Shown here one piece after another: positions 1 to 13,891 of a stretch of 64,000 nucleotides of DNA (position 1 is the stretch's first letter; the number at the start of each line of letters is the position of its first letter). Where the stretch lies: positions 56,297,704 through 56,361,703 of the forward strand of contig CM045990.1 in assembly GCA_025175895.1 (NCBI GenBank). The letters are read 5' to 3'. Source of the DNA: Wurfbainia villosa (lineage: Eukaryota; Streptophyta; Magnoliopsida; Zingiberales; Zingiberaceae). The translations under genes were made by a program, and so were the position numbers. The notes under the pieces were generated by a model. That model had not been told where the DNA came from. It saw only the letters and a list, made by a program, of their open reading frames with translations, and ran no database searches.

Positions 1-2225
1 TGTATCTGAAATTCATTCTCCATTGATGCACGTTCCTTTACCATGACACAAGGGTTTTGTAAGGCAAAATCATGGTTTTAGTGGATATTAAGTAAACCAT
101 GAGGTTCATGGGATATAACTGATTTGGTTATTCATGTACAACAAATATATTCTTTCTCCACTGTCTGGTTGTTTGCAAATAGAGCAATGAAATTTGCAAG
201 TAGAATCGGTTATCCTTTTCAAAGATGACCATGCTAACTTGATTTAATAATACAACTTGATTTAATAGAGCACTGAAAGTTTTTATGGATGACCAATTCT
301 GTTTTATGGAAAAAAAAAAGTTAGTTGCATTGAAAAAAAGTTGCTTCACATTCTCCTTTTTTTCTATAAAGCAGAATTGGTTATCCTTTTTTCCTTTGGG
401 ATGTCAATGTGGTAGGATTGAATGTGGAGGGGATGAACAAGCAATATATCCTAACGCAATAAAATCTCACACAGAAACAAAGACAACAGACCCAATCATT
501 AGTAGCATGTGTGCTCATGTCTGTATGGCTGATCATGCTCGGTTGACCATGTTAACTATATCATAGCAAAAATAAAATGTGAACGCAAAATAATTCTAAC
601 ACTTCTATATAATATGGTTTGGAGACCATAGTTCACAACCTATGATCCATCTGATGCATCACTTCCTAAAATCCAAGTTAAACCACCTCCTTTATAAGAA
701 GCAATGGGATAAACCTAGTATAATCTCAGCCAAATGTGATGTTCTCAAACAATATCACTCTTCCTAATGATATTAAAGGAAACTAGTGAAGATAAATTAT
801 CAAGAGCTTGTGTCGAAACCTTCAACTTCAATCCAAGTCTTTGGGACTTTGAGCACTTGTTCACAAAAGTTTGGTGAATAATCTCGTGCAGCCTATAATG
901 CCCAATGATCTCCCAAAAGCTTATACAATGAGCACCCCTTGGTTTTATTCTAGCAACCTCTAGTTGATTGCAAAAACTCTCTAGCCAATCTAATCAATAT
1001 TGTAAGCCAACAACTATGTTACCTCCAATCTAGTCAACTAGAATCACATCCAACTAACTCAAACAAAATTTTACCCAATATTTGCATTTTTGTTGACTCT
1101 CTAATTGATTGACATGCTTTAGTCGACTTTCTAGTTGATTGAATCTTGGGTGGTTCCACCTTTCCTTAGTTTACAACCAATTGGAAGCCTACTCAAAGGC
1201 CCGAGACCAAGCTATTTGGCAAATTACGACTTAGAACATACAATGCCTGGTTGAAGGTTTCATAATCAAGCCATTAGCTAGCCTAGCCTAGCCTACCTTA
1301 CCATCACATTTCTTGTAATTTTTTATAGCTCTCATTCCTTGAGGTCTTCAAACTCTTCAATCCAGGCCGCTGAGCCATCAAACACACAATGCTCCTTGAG
1401 CTCACTTTGTGCCGTTTGACACTCAATACCTTATGCTTTAGAATCCTCTGAGTTCTTTCAAAGCTCCATTACACACTTCATGTCACAAAGCCATCAGGTA
1501 AAACCCAAATTGACCCCGTCTAGTCAACAAACTCAATGAGTTCCATTGCAATATTTCATGTCCAAACATGCTTGATGGATATATCATAATTATTACGTAA
1601 AACCTAACACATTGTTGAGACATCAAAATAACATTTGGTCAGACCTAGTCGCAAAGGCATTATTTCTCTAATAGTTGATACGTACTATCAACTAACTGCC
1701 TTTTCATGATTTTTTTTTGTACATACTGCCTTTTTTGTTACTTATCCATGTGCTTCTAGTCTCATTAGTGGACTGCAGTTCAACTTTTGGTGCTTCTTCA
1801 ACTTCAAACGATATAGAAAACCGAGGCTTTAAACTTATTCAGCTATGAGATTGTTTTACTCTCAATAGTTTAATTTGTGAGTTTAATTATTATAGCAATG
1901 CTTGATCATACGTGTTTTCAACTTATTCATACTTGCACAAGTAGTTGATTAAGCTAAAAAGTGAAAATTTTGACTAACTATCCAACCCATATGATTACCA
2001 TGTCAAAAATTTTGGATACTAAAAAGTTATTTTATTTACTAGAGATAAAGTTCCTTCAGGTGAACTGTCTGACTATGATTTGTATCATTTAGTTAACAAT
2101 GAATGAATTAATGCTGTGAACACATTCTTAATTACTGTCTCTTACTTTCACATGAGAGTTCTATGCTTCCTGTCATGAAAAATATAATTGTGATTACATT
2201 CTTATTTTCCCAATATTTTTTGCAG
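1..2225. other. MED14 intron, repeat-derived sequence
   Basis: I found no coding exon here. It lies upstream of the first recognisable MED14 exon and is taken as intron. From about 780 to 1600 there are recurring short motifs of the TAGTTGATTG / TAGTCGACTT / TAGTCAACTA kind. This is a texture common in old plant LTR-retrotransposon sequence, but no ends, target duplication or coding remains were identified. The N-terminal 300 or more codons of MED14 must lie to the left of the window. Confidence 0.55.
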
Positions 2226-5200
2226 AGGGGAAACTCTAGTATCGAGGGCTATTGTGGGGATGAAGTACTAAAAGTGCGAACTTGTGGGATGTCATATATT
2301 AGCCTTGGAATAAATATCAGGTTATTTAACTTTTCCCCCTAAGATTTCAGGGAATGATAATTTATGTTGTTTTCCTGTTTCAGTTTCACAACCATTGATG
2401 GGTTTGGTTTCTACATAGGGACTACTAGGTCAAGTGTTAATTCTCAAAAAAGTATATTGTCATGTATGAGAAATGATTATGATATCACTGTATCAGACAT
2501 AACTCCCCTGATTCATAATAACCTCATGGAGTGCTTGTCATAGGTTTAGTAATCTAGCCGCTAGGAGATCATGGTAGGGTCGACCTTATCTTGAATTTAG
2601 GCTATCACTGGATTGTCCAACTTGATGAAGCATGGGAATTTGGTGCAAGTGGGGATGTGATTTAAATGGGTTTAACTATCATATAACTTTGGTGTTGTTT
2701 TGTCTTTTTTGTTGTGGTATTTATAAAACATGGATTTGCGCAGAATCAAATGGCCCTCAGAATCTGGTTTATATAAGGAGTAATTTGGTGTAAAGTGGAT
2801 GATATAGAAAATAGAAAAGGAAAAATAAATTAGGATGATATGCATTCCATAGATTAGTTGAATTAATAAGTGTTGAATGAGAGATAGAAGAGTACATAAA
2901 ACCTGACTTAGCATAATTAATGATATGGATAATTACTATTTAGTAACAACATATTTGGAATCCACTGCTTGTCATATCTGGAAAATAATAAAAATTAAGA
3001 TGCGTCTAGCAACATGCATTTTTTTTCTTTCCTTTATCATATTGAATGTGATAGTTAAATGATCATATGCATAATGTTCATATACCTTAATCCTAGGTCT
3101 AGCTGAGGCACCAATCCTAGATCATGGGAATTCTCTTTGCCAATTATATCCCAGCTCCTAATATCAATCTTTTTCAGTCAAAACTCAGGTGCATGCTTTT
3201 GGCCTGAGGTGCAATTGCAATTTGCATCTGCAATAATATGCCGACAAATATCAGATCTTGATATATCTATATACCAAAATTGTATTGACGTAACACTATA
3301 GTTCTAAAATTCTATCCTTTCAGTTATAGACCAAAAACTTCGGCGTGGCATGGATAAAGATTTTAAACCTTGCTTTTGAGTCTGATTTAACTTAGATTAT
3401 CTTTGAAGCTTACTTTTGTTTGGTCGTATTGTGATACAGGAGTGGCAAGTTCCTTCTTCGTTCTTCCAAGAATGCTCTTTCTCCATCTTCCCTTGTCGAT
3501 TTTGAAGGGGCTTTAAACCAAGGAAGCCTTAGTGCCGTGGAGGTATTCACAAGTTTAAAAAGCAAAAGTATTCTCAATTTGTTTGCATCAGCTGGGAGAT
3601 TTCTGGGCCTACAGGTATTCTTTCAATTCTTTTATGAATGTGACATCAGAAAGAAAATGCACATTAAAACTTACATGGCTCTTCAGATAAAACAATTATA
3701 TTACTGCAGTGAATATAAAAAATTTGTATATATTATGTTATTATTTGAAACTTCAAAGCGGTAGGTATTCACTAGCATTTGTTATCCCAAGTGGTTAGGC
3801 TTTTGGATGTATGCTCCGAATGTGAGGAGTCAGTCCCCATGTATGACCTACACGAATACACAAGCTTCCAAATTATTAATTTAGGGTTCTCTCCTCCAGT
3901 AAAATTTGTTTCTCTCCCTCGCTTAAGCATATTGTTGCTTTTGATCTATACCTAATGGTTGGACTGCATTAAGCATATGTAGTGGTAAGATCAATATATT
4001 TTTGCGGTGTTTGACAACTTTCAAGGACTATCTTTTCTTTATCAATTCTACCTGTTTACTTTCATCAGTATTACTAAACTCCCAAATGTCAGTTTTCAAT
4101 TGAAGGGCACTTTACCTCATCATTGCTTGGACGCTTGCTGAGGTTGAAGTGCTTGAGGGAGCTAGCCCTTACCTTGCTTTTAAACTCAGCTTGATTTTAC
4201 AAGTTCTACTTGCTCTGTTAATATAACTGCTACAGTTTGCACATAGCCCTGGATGTCCCCAGTTTTATATAGCACATTGATCAGTCTGACCACCAAGACA
4301 TATTTTCATCTTTTAACTCCACCCCTCCTATTGTAGCACACAGGTCTGAATTACAATTTAGCTATAATTGTGATCCCTTCACAAGTTAGTAGCTTAAATT
4401 ACACTAGATATGAACTTTCACAAACTCCGCCCAGATGAGTTAACCTTGTCGTGGCCGGTCCCAAGCCCGGATAAAGGAGGAGGGTTACGTTAGATTGTCA
4501 ATCAGCGTTAAATTAAGGCAAATGTTCAATAAATGGATTCATCAAACTATTGTACTAATGTTAGGTTATTCCTCAGAAGGAACACGACACAGGGTCCGAT
4601 TGTAATGTCTCGGCAAAAATCGCTATATCTCTAGAACTCGGATGTAGTGATAAATATGCAAGAGTTCGCGTTGCAGGATCTGAGTATAACGTATCAGTAA
4701 GGACCACTACATTTCCATGAGAACTTGGGTGTAATCTTAAATAAGCAAAAGTTCTTACATCATTGGTTGGGTAAGAACAAATATTATAGGAAAATTAATA
4801 TTCTAAGATTTAGAATATGGAACATAGAAACTCTCATTAATAAAGCAATGGAGGTAGTAGATATGATGATTAGGAGAAGAATTCATATTTTGTGTGTACA
4901 AGAGACAAAATGGGTATGCGAGAAGACAAAGATGAGAACTTGAATTTTAAGTTATGGCACACAAGAAAGAGTAAAATAAAAAATAAAGTGGGTATTATTG
5001 TAGATAGTTCGTTAAAGGATGAAGTTGTAAGAGTAGTTAGAAAGGGGATAGAATTATAGCCCTCAAAATAACAGTGAAGAAAAAAACTATGAATGTAATT
5101 AACGTATATGCACCTTAAGCGGGATTAGATGAATGTACAAAATCATGGTTTTGGAACGAACTAGATGAAGTATTACAAAATGTTTTGTCAAATGAAATGA

Positions 5201-8200
5201 TTTTAATAGGAGGGGATCTAAATGGCATGCCAGACTAAAAAATGAGGAATATGAGAGGGTGTATGAGGGTTATGGGTTTGGAACAAGAAATGAATAAGGT
5301 AAAATTATATTGGATTTTGCGATAGCATATGATCTTATACTAGCTAATACTTTTTTTTAAAAAAGAAAAGAACACTTGGTCACGTTCAAAAGTGAGAATA
5401 TAAATCGCAAATTAACTTTCTTATGACTGGGAAGAAAGATAAAAAGATTTGTAAAGATTGCGAGTTCATTCCTGAAGAAAACTTAACTACCCAATATAGA
5501 TTAGTAGTATTGAATATACACCTCTAATATAGTATTAATAAAAGAAAAATATTCACGACTTTTAGAATTAAGTAGTGGAAGTTAAAGGATGGAAAACATA
5601 ACATATTCAAGGAGAAAGTATGAGTACAAATATTAAGTTAAATATACGGTAACTTTAATATGACATGGGATAAAATGACATCAAAGTTGAAAATAATAGC
5701 CAAGAGTATATTCAGTGAGTCAAAGGGGCATGGACCATCAAGTAAGAAAACTTGGTGGTAGAATGAGAAAGTACAGGAGAAAGTGAAGGAAAAAACGAAC
5801 AATCTATAAGGAATTATAGGTTGAGATAAATTTTCAAGCAAAGGGCTGAGTTTGTCGGGGGCTGGACTAGGTCTCATCCTATGTCATTTTAATCATAGAA
5901 AAATATGTATCATTTTTCAGTTAACAATTTGAGGGAAACAAGACAAAATATGTCATGATTTTAGCATGTTGTTATTTGTGGACTTTGTACATATGGTTTT
6001 ACTTGATTATAGCTGAGGTTTGCCTTCACCTTGCTTCTAAATGATTAATTGATGGCGAGAGTTAGAATTGCTTTCTCTCGTGCTCATAATCTTTGGGAAG
6101 TAGTTGATCATGAAGTTTAGATTTGCTTATATTATTGTGATGGTGTGTATATATGAAATTTGAGTTGAATGGGCCAACATGTCTGCCCTGATTCCCAGCA
6201 AAATGCCTAGTTTCTAAACTATTTGAAGTGCTTGCATGCTATTTTAACCTTGCTAAAAGAGGACTGATACACAAGTGCTAAGAAAAGAATCATTTGTTTT
6301 TTTCTGGATTAGTAGGTGTATGAGTAAGGCCTCAAGCCAAACCATAACATCAGTCTTCATTTTAGGTTTGGATTCTTTTGAAGTGAGCGTAACTCATTGC
6401 AATTTTTAAGTGGAATTGCTCTCCATGTTTCTCTTTCAACAAATATTATTCAGGAACATGTTAGTTGGCATGCAATTGGAAGCGAAAAACTGAACTGATA
6501 GTTACTTCATAAAAGCAAATCAAAGTTGTATGTCCTTTTCATATGCCTGCCTACTTTTTATGCCAAGATAAGCCATATTGATGGCATATGTATTTACCCT
6601 CACTTTCTTGAGTTTATGTTGCATTAAGATTGTTGATCTCCTCTTGAGATATAGTGGACTTCTATGACTTGTATGTTCTGCTAAATAATGCTGTTTGCAT
6701 TGCAGGCTTGTGATCAGTCATTGACTACTTTAAAGATTCCCAAGTCCATGTTGCATGGGTCAGATTCGCTTTTAATGGGTTTTCCTCAGTGCACAAATTC
6801 TTATTATTTGTTGATGCAAGTTGACAAGGATTTTAAACCAATTTTTATTTTACTAGAATCTAGATCTGATTCAGATGGAAACTTGAATTCATCCAATGAT
6901 TCCAATAATGTAATACGTGTTAACAAAATTGATATTGGTCAAATGCAAGTAGTTGATGATGAACTGAATATGAGCCTTTTTGACTGGAAGAAGCTTCATT
7001 CTTTACCGAGTATTAGCGCATGTAATCAGGCTGGAGAAAATCATTTTACAGCAGAAGCAACTCTCCAACTTCCTGGATTTTCACAAACAAGCTTTTCATC
7101 TGTTGTTGACGAAGTGTTTGAGTTTGACACACCTTTGCCCTCAACAAATCAGCTGGCCTTGTCTCATAAAAGTCCTTTATCTAACACAGTAAATACAAAT
7201 AATTATCATGGTTTTAGTGCTAATGTTACATCGCCTAATTTGGAAGGAGAGTTACAACAGCCTCATGTTCATAAACTTGCAAATGTTCCTGGCTCATCTA
7301 ATTCACTGCAGGTGACACACAGCATAAAAGGCTCAATTCAGAATGATGCTACTGGTTCTTTTTCCTCTTCAAGCTCAGTTAGGTTCCCATCCATTCACAA
7401 ATTGCCAACCTTCAGGTCTGATCAAGAAATGAATTCTAAGTCTCCATATTCTGCTGAGGCTGGTCAGTACCCTTCTGTGGATGAACCACCAAAAGAGTTC
7501 AGTATGCTTCAAGGGAACGTGCCAGGTCAACCAATGCCTTCGATTCGGATAACTGGCTCTCCACTCCCTAACCATAGCATGACTCCAAATATTTTAAAAA
7601 ACTTATCAACTGGCAACTTGCTTGGATCTTCTAAAGTTACTAGGCATAACTCAATGGGTTGGTTTAATCCTTGTAAGTTTTATGGTTCAATGATTCTTTT
7701 ATGGCCTTTTATTTAAAATGTATGGTTGTATAACTTTTTTAATTGCTAATCCACATTTTATAGATCCAACACCAGAATCTGGAGCATACATCTCAGATTA
7801 CAATGTCACCCACAAACAGAAGGGGAGAAAGCGCTCTCTGGATGATTTTATTAGGTTATTTCCATTTTTTTCTGGAACACAAGCAAACTGTTTGCAGAAT
7901 AAAAGGAGGAAAATATCAGAAATCTCTGATGCTCATAATCCATCTACTGCACTAATTTCTTCACCAATACCTTGGAGAACGACTGGACATATATATGGGG
8001 ATCTTCTTTCTGAAGCAATTAATGGCATTGCTCCTCCAAAGTTGTATGTTTCGGTCCTCCTACATGTTATCAGGCACTGCTCGCTATGCATTAAGCATGC
8101 TCAGCTAACTAGCCAAATGGGTTTGCTAGATATTCCTTATGTAGAAGAAGTAGGCCTAAGAATTCCATCATCAACCTTGTGGTTGAAATTGCCATTTGCC

Positions 8201-11200
8201 CGGGATGATTCCTGGCAGCACATATGCTTGCGCCTTGGTAAACCTGGAAACATGTCCTGGGATGTGAAAATCAATGATTCTTACTTTGGGGAATTATGGG
8301 AACTTCACAAAGGAAATACCACAACTTCATGGGGCTCAGGTGTACGCATCGCCAATACATCTGAGATTGACTCGCACATCCACTATGACCCAGATGGTGT
8401 TGTGTTGAGTTATAAGAGTGTTGAAGATGATAGCATTCAAAAGCTTGTATCCGATCTACGTCGGCTTTCAAATGCCCGATTATTTGCTCATGGGATGCGG
8501 AAACTCATTGGTTTGGGAACTGATGATAAGCCAGATGACAACACAGTTACTGATTCAAAGACACAATCTAAAGGTACCAGTGAAGCAGTAGATAAGTTAT
8601 CCGAACAGATGAGGAAAACCTTCAAAATTGAAGCAGTTGGTTTGATGAGTCTATGGTTTAGCTATGGTTCAATGCCTGTTATAGTTCACTTTGTTGTTGA
8701 ATGGGAAGCTGGTAAGGAAGGTTGTACTATGCATGTTTCCCCTGATCAACTTTGGACACATACAAAGGTATATACGTAATTTTCAAAATTACATCCCCTG
8801 TAATTACATATTTTCTAACCAAAATGACAATATATAGATAGCTGCATGTGATAGTGGCATTTAAATACAGAGCAATAAAGCCTCATTTTTTTCTATTTCA
8901 TTTCAAGGTTTAAACTGTTATTTGCCATGAAAATACTCGGTTAAATTTCCTGCATTTGAATCAAATTTAGATAGCCTCTTTTTCATGAGGACTTGCATGC
9001 ACCATTTGGTTCTTCCATTGTTTTTTCCTATAACAAATAAATGGTGATGCATTGGAAGCGCTCTCTTTCATGCATATGATAATTTTTTTCCCCTTTGAAG
9101 TATTTCATTTAACACCAGTAAGGTGATTACCCTTTTATTTGTTATAGAAAGTTCAATGAGATATTTAATGCAATTAACTCTATCCATGCAGTTTCTAGAA
9201 GATTTCATAAATGGAGGTGAAGTTGCATCTTTTTTGGACTGCATTCGACTTACTGCTGGTCCTTTACTTGCTCTTTATGGTGCAATACGTCCTGCTCGTA
9301 TTCCTGTCGTTACTGCTGCCCACTCTTTTGGTCAGAAGCAGGGCAATTTTCTCTCACCTCATGGTTCAATAGCCAATTCTTCAACTCCAATCCAACATTC
9401 ATCTGGTGTTCCTGCAACTACTACACTGATGGCCCAGCTCAGCAGTCACAGCCTCCAAACTGCTGCAGTTTTATCTGCTGCAGGGAGAGGAGGGCCAGGA
9501 CTTGTTCCTAGTTCGTTGTTGCCTTTTGATGTTTCAGTTGTATTGAGAGGTCCATATTGGATTCGGATAATATATCGGAAGAAGTTTGCTGTGGATATGC
9601 GCTGCTTTGCTGGTGATCAGGTTTGGCTACAGCCAGCAACACCTCCTAAAGGAGGACCTGCAGTCGGTGGATCATTACCGTGCCCACAGTTTCGACCATT
9701 CATTATGGAACATGTTGCTCAAGGCTTGAATGCTTTGGAGCCCAATTTTCCCAGTGCATCACAGGGTGGTATGCAGCTGGGTTCAAGCAATTCAAGTTCA
9801 AATTTAGTTTCACAACAGCTAACACCTAATGCTAACCGTGCAGCTATTGCAACTGGTGCTGGTATTTCAAGACCAAGTTCTGCTCTTGGAAATCAAGCAG
9901 GTGGTAGCGTTACTAGAGTCAGCAGTGCCATGCTAGCCTCTTCAGGCTTGGCTCCTGGTATATCTGGGGTACCTTTGAGAATACCCCCTGGTACTGGTTT
10001 CCCAGTTCATGTGAAAGGAGAGCTTAACACAGCTTTTATTGGGCTTGGTGATGATGGAGGCTATGGTGGTGGTTGGGTTCCTCTTGCGGCTTTAAAGAAG
10101 GTGTTGCGTGGCATCCTCAAATATCTCGGTGTTTTGTGGTTGTTTGCACAGTTGCCTGATCTCTTGAAAGAAATTCTAGGCTCAATTTTAAAGGACAATG
10201 AAGGGGCTCTTCTGAATTTAGATCAAGAGCAACCTGCATTGCGTTTTTTTGTCGGGTAAGAAATCTAGTTCCTCAATTTTTGGGCTGTTGTGAATGTAAT
10301 TTCTGTTATCTGCTTGTTTCCATGATAATAAAAACAAGCTTGTGTCTCCCAATGATTTGGGTTCAGTGACAAGTTTTTTTTATAGATTACACTTTTTGAA
10401 GGCTAATGTAGCACTCGGTCCTCATGGGCTTGAGCCCAAAAGATAGTTAGGTTAATTTCATCATACATTTAATTAGGAAAATATTTTGAGAAATTCAATC
10501 AAGTAGCAAACATTGATCCAACTTATTTGTTCGAATCATTTTGCAAATTAAGCTGGTATTCCAAGTTGACTTCGTTGACTAAATGGATTTATTTCTTTCC
10601 ATGTAGAGGCTACGTCTTTGCTGTTAGTGTGCACAGAGTTCAACTGCTTCTGCAAGTTCTGAGTGTGAAACGATTTCACCATCATCAGCAGCAGCAGAAT
10701 CAAAGTAATGCTCAAGAAGAACTGGCCCAAGGAGAAATCAACGAGATATGTGACTACTTCAGCAGGAGGGTTGCATCCGAGCCCTATGATGCTTCCAGAG
10801 TTGCTTCCTTTATTACACTCCTTACGCTGCCTATTTCAGTTCTTAAAGAATTCCTAAAGCTAATTTCTTGGAAGAAAGGACTATCACAAGCCCATGGTGG
10901 AGACATAGCTACTGCCCAAAGGTCTCGCATAGAGTTATGCTTGGAGAATCATTCGGGCTCTATTTCAGACAACAATGTGGAGTCCTCTTGTGCAAAAAGT
11001 AACATACATCATGACCGCATGCGCAGTCTGGTAGATTTTGCGCTTACCTTTGTGCTTGACCCCACTAATATACCTCACATGAATGCTGCTGGTGGAGCTG
11101 CTTGGCTACCGTACTGTGTATCTGTCAGATTACGATACTCATTTGGTGAGAATGCCCATATTTCCTTTCGCGGAATGGAAGGAAGCCATGGGGGTAGAGC

Positions 11201-11396
11201 ATGCTGGTTGCGACTCGAGGATTGGGAAAACTGCCAGCATAGGATGGCCAAAGCAGCGGAATATGCTGGCAATTCAACAGCCGACACCAGCCAAGGTAGG
11301 TTGAGGCTAGTTGCTGATGCACTGCAGAGGACATTGCAAGGTTTACTACAGCAACTCAAAGACGGTGCTATTTCCTCGAACCCCAGTGGAAGTTAG
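2226..11396 (+). CDS. MED14: Mediator complex subunit 14, C-terminal part (5' end outside window)
   Basis: MED14 (STRUWWELPETER in Arabidopsis) is the backbone subunit that joins the head, middle and tail of Mediator and acts in the nucleus in Pol II transcription. Six exons splice in frame: 2226-2320, 3440-3614, 6706-7672, 7764-8767, 9192-10255 and 10607-11396, all with GT-AG borders. Together they give about 1365 codons ending in TAG; the Arabidopsis protein is about 1700 residues, so the N-terminal fifth lies upstream. Recognisable family stretches are INIRSGKFLLRSSK, ALNQGSLSA, ILNLFASAGRFLGL, LPFDVSVVLRGPYWIRIIYR, FAVDMRCFAGDQVWLQPATP and the C-terminal AAGGAAWLPYCVSVRLRYSF and GMEGSHGGRACWLRLEDW. 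A short His/Gln-rich run (HHHQQQQ) is encoded near 10675-10700. The 3.1-kb intron 3615-6705 carries an RTE LINE fragment. No stop or frameshift was seen. The identity is secure; the exact start of the first exon given is a splice prediction. Confidence 0.93.
4433..5820 (+). mobile_element. RTE-type LINE fragment: 5' leader plus endonuclease, no reverse transcriptase
   Basis: The sequence matches, in the same order, the 5' half of the RTE LINE at 52894-56106. It begins with the leader (GAGTTAACCTTGTCGTGGCC), contains the doubled GGTCCGA...CGGCAA block, and continues through the endonuclease coding region (NKYYRK, LRFRIWNIETL, VQETKWV). It then stops just after the region corresponding to about 54740 of the other copy. 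Frameshifts and stops interrupt the coding sequence, so it is inactive. It lies sense to MED14 inside an intron. The loss of the 3' half rather than the 5' half is unusual for a LINE. Confidence 0.85.
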
Positions 11397-13891
11397 CAAC
11401 CAAAATCCAAAGGTGTACAATAGGTTTCAGGTGCTTGAATTGTGCAGGATCAGTTAAGACCCAATTGCCACCTCGGTTGAGGTTTACGGCTGTGCATCCC
11501 GAAGATTCTAAGATGGTATCTTATCCGCCGCACCATGAGTTAGGTGTTGGATAACAGTCCAGAAGTTTCAAGTTGAGCTGCTTCATATTTTGTATGGATA
11601 TGGGTATATATTCATTGTTAGGCCAGAAATTATAGCAAAGGGTTTCGCCGATCATGTTACCATGACTGGCTAAGAATCTAGTGTTTGCATTTCAATTGTC
11701 TGGAAAAAAAATCTGATGGGATTTCTCATTTTTCATATAGTTGTCAGGTTGGCAGTAGGACTTACTGGAGTTCATAGGAGTCCAGCAGCTTGTATAATGT
11801 GAAAAATTTAGGGGAATAATATAAATTGGTGTCAAATTAACATCTTCTAAGACTAGTTGATGGAGAGGAATCCCATTGTAATGAAGCAACAATAACTTGC
11901 ATATGTTCATATGTTGTTCATAGACAACTTGTTCATTCATTCACACCAAGTTTTTTTTTTCAATTCTGATAAATATAATGATAAAATAATTTCTAATTTG
12001 GCATCAATTCATGGTGTAATATATGAATGTTGTTGTAGGGAAAGAGTGATGGGATAAGCTAAAAACTTAGTTAAATAGCTATTTTATAAAATTGTATATA
12101 TATTTTTGTAAATGTATCATTTTGTATATTATTTCTCATTTTAATGTTAAATGCCATTGTAAATCATAAAGTCTGACATCATTTTCATTAGATTGATTGT
12201 ACTAGACTATAATTTGCATGTTTTTACTGGACTATAATTTTCATAAACGTCAAAGTTTTTGTTCTATTACGTTTATTTAGTATTTCTTAATATTATTTAT
12301 ATATATCAGAATGACATTTGATTGTGAAAAAGTAACTAAAACGTAAGTGTGAAAAAAAAAAGTATAGGTCAACATGATCATTAATTATATAAAATTGATT
12401 TAACTATATGTATAATTTTAAAATAAACATTATTAATTTAAATTTAGTTCAAAGAGATAGAATTTATTAATGTCTTAATGTGTATTATTAATTTAGTTAA
12501 AAATAATATTATTAATTTAAATTTATCTTGAATTTATGTTCTAGGCATGCACTTACCCTTTCACAACACAGATCGAAGCCCCGTACGTATATTTGGCTAT
12601 ATGGACAGAGATTTATGCTATTTCGAAAGACCTAGCAGCTGCAACCTTTCGAGCTGTCCGTCCTAAAGAACCGTCTCCCTTAACTTTTTCGCTTCTCTAG
12701 ACTGCGAATTGAAGACTCAAGCAAGAAATGCATGTGTTGCATCATTCGACTGGAGCTGCCACAAGCAAACGTGACTGAAGTACGATAAATTCTCATTCAT
12801 CCTTCGCTGTTTCTGACAATCGAATTAAGAGGTATAATTTTTCGTAATTTATATATTTTCTAGTGAAGAGACTAGAAACGAATATAATCACCTTTGCTAC
12901 AAGTGATTAAAGTACGATAAGAACAAGCAGTATATAATTAACAAATTTAACAGACATTGACCTACTACGCAGATATATAGGTGTTTGTTGATATTTCAAA
13001 CCAAAATAAAATTGACAAGTCATTCAAGAGAACATTGCGATTTACTTTCGATGAATTTTCATCGATTTTTTAAAGAAGATATTAAGAAAAATGAAATGAA
13101 ACCAATCCGGTAGCATAAAGAACACGTGTTATTCATTTGCATTGGCCACAAAAATGCTGGAAAATAAACATTTTCGTTTAAAAGTCGGAATTAAAATAAA
13201 CAATCCACTTAATTAAATAGTGATCAAAATATTCCGCAAAAAAAGGACCAAGACAGTAATAAATTGAAGCTGATAGTATCGCAAGAACATATCATATACG
13301 ACTCACGGAAAAATAACTGATCGAGATTAGTGTCACATTAAACAGTGATAGACCCAATTAATCAATTTCTCAAATCATTTGATGAGAGCATAATCTTATA
13401 AGTGATAAGGAGCAATTAGGAGGGAAGCTCTACAATCGCCCAGTGTATATATAAATTGGTAGAAATACTAGTGATCACCCTAATTTTCTCCTGATGTTAT
13501 GTACAAATCTAGAAATAATTGTGTCAGGAACTTTGAAGAGAATTTAAGAAAGTGTTGCAGAAAGATCAGTTTGTTTAAGTCTTCTATAATTTGTGGCAAG
13601 AGATGCTCAACGAAATGCAGCTTTCTAGTTCAAGGATTAAAAGCTTCCATGCTCATATCTCTTGCAGCAGCATAGCTTGATGATGGCCAGTGAATGGAAG
13701 AAATATATCCTCACAGTGGCTTCATGTGCAAGAATTCTTCAGTTCTACACGAATGATATTTCGCAGGCCTACTCACTTCCTGAACTTTTTCGAAAAGAAG
13801 AATCTGGATGGTCAAGGGAATTGTATATAAAAATGGTCAGTGTTTAGTATTTGGAACAATGAGAACTCGTGAACAAATTGACCCAGTGGTT
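11397..13891. other. MED14 3' UTR, intergenic, and PP2C 3' UTR
   Basis: The first few hundred bases should be the MED14 3' UTR, and the last few hundred the 3' UTR of the convergent PP2C gene. Between them, roughly 11.95-13.5 kb is very AT-rich and I see no coding region, RNA gene or clear transposon end. Confidence 0.6.

Noticed and set aside
285..566. 93-codon open frame near the left edge
   Set aside because: It has no recognisable domain and low-complexity Lys/Phe wording, and it lies in the MED14 intron.
3780..3860. tRNA-like A and B boxes (AGTGGTTAGG, GAGGAGTCAGTCCC)
   Set aside because: No tRNA cloverleaf and no target duplication were found; at most a decayed SINE.
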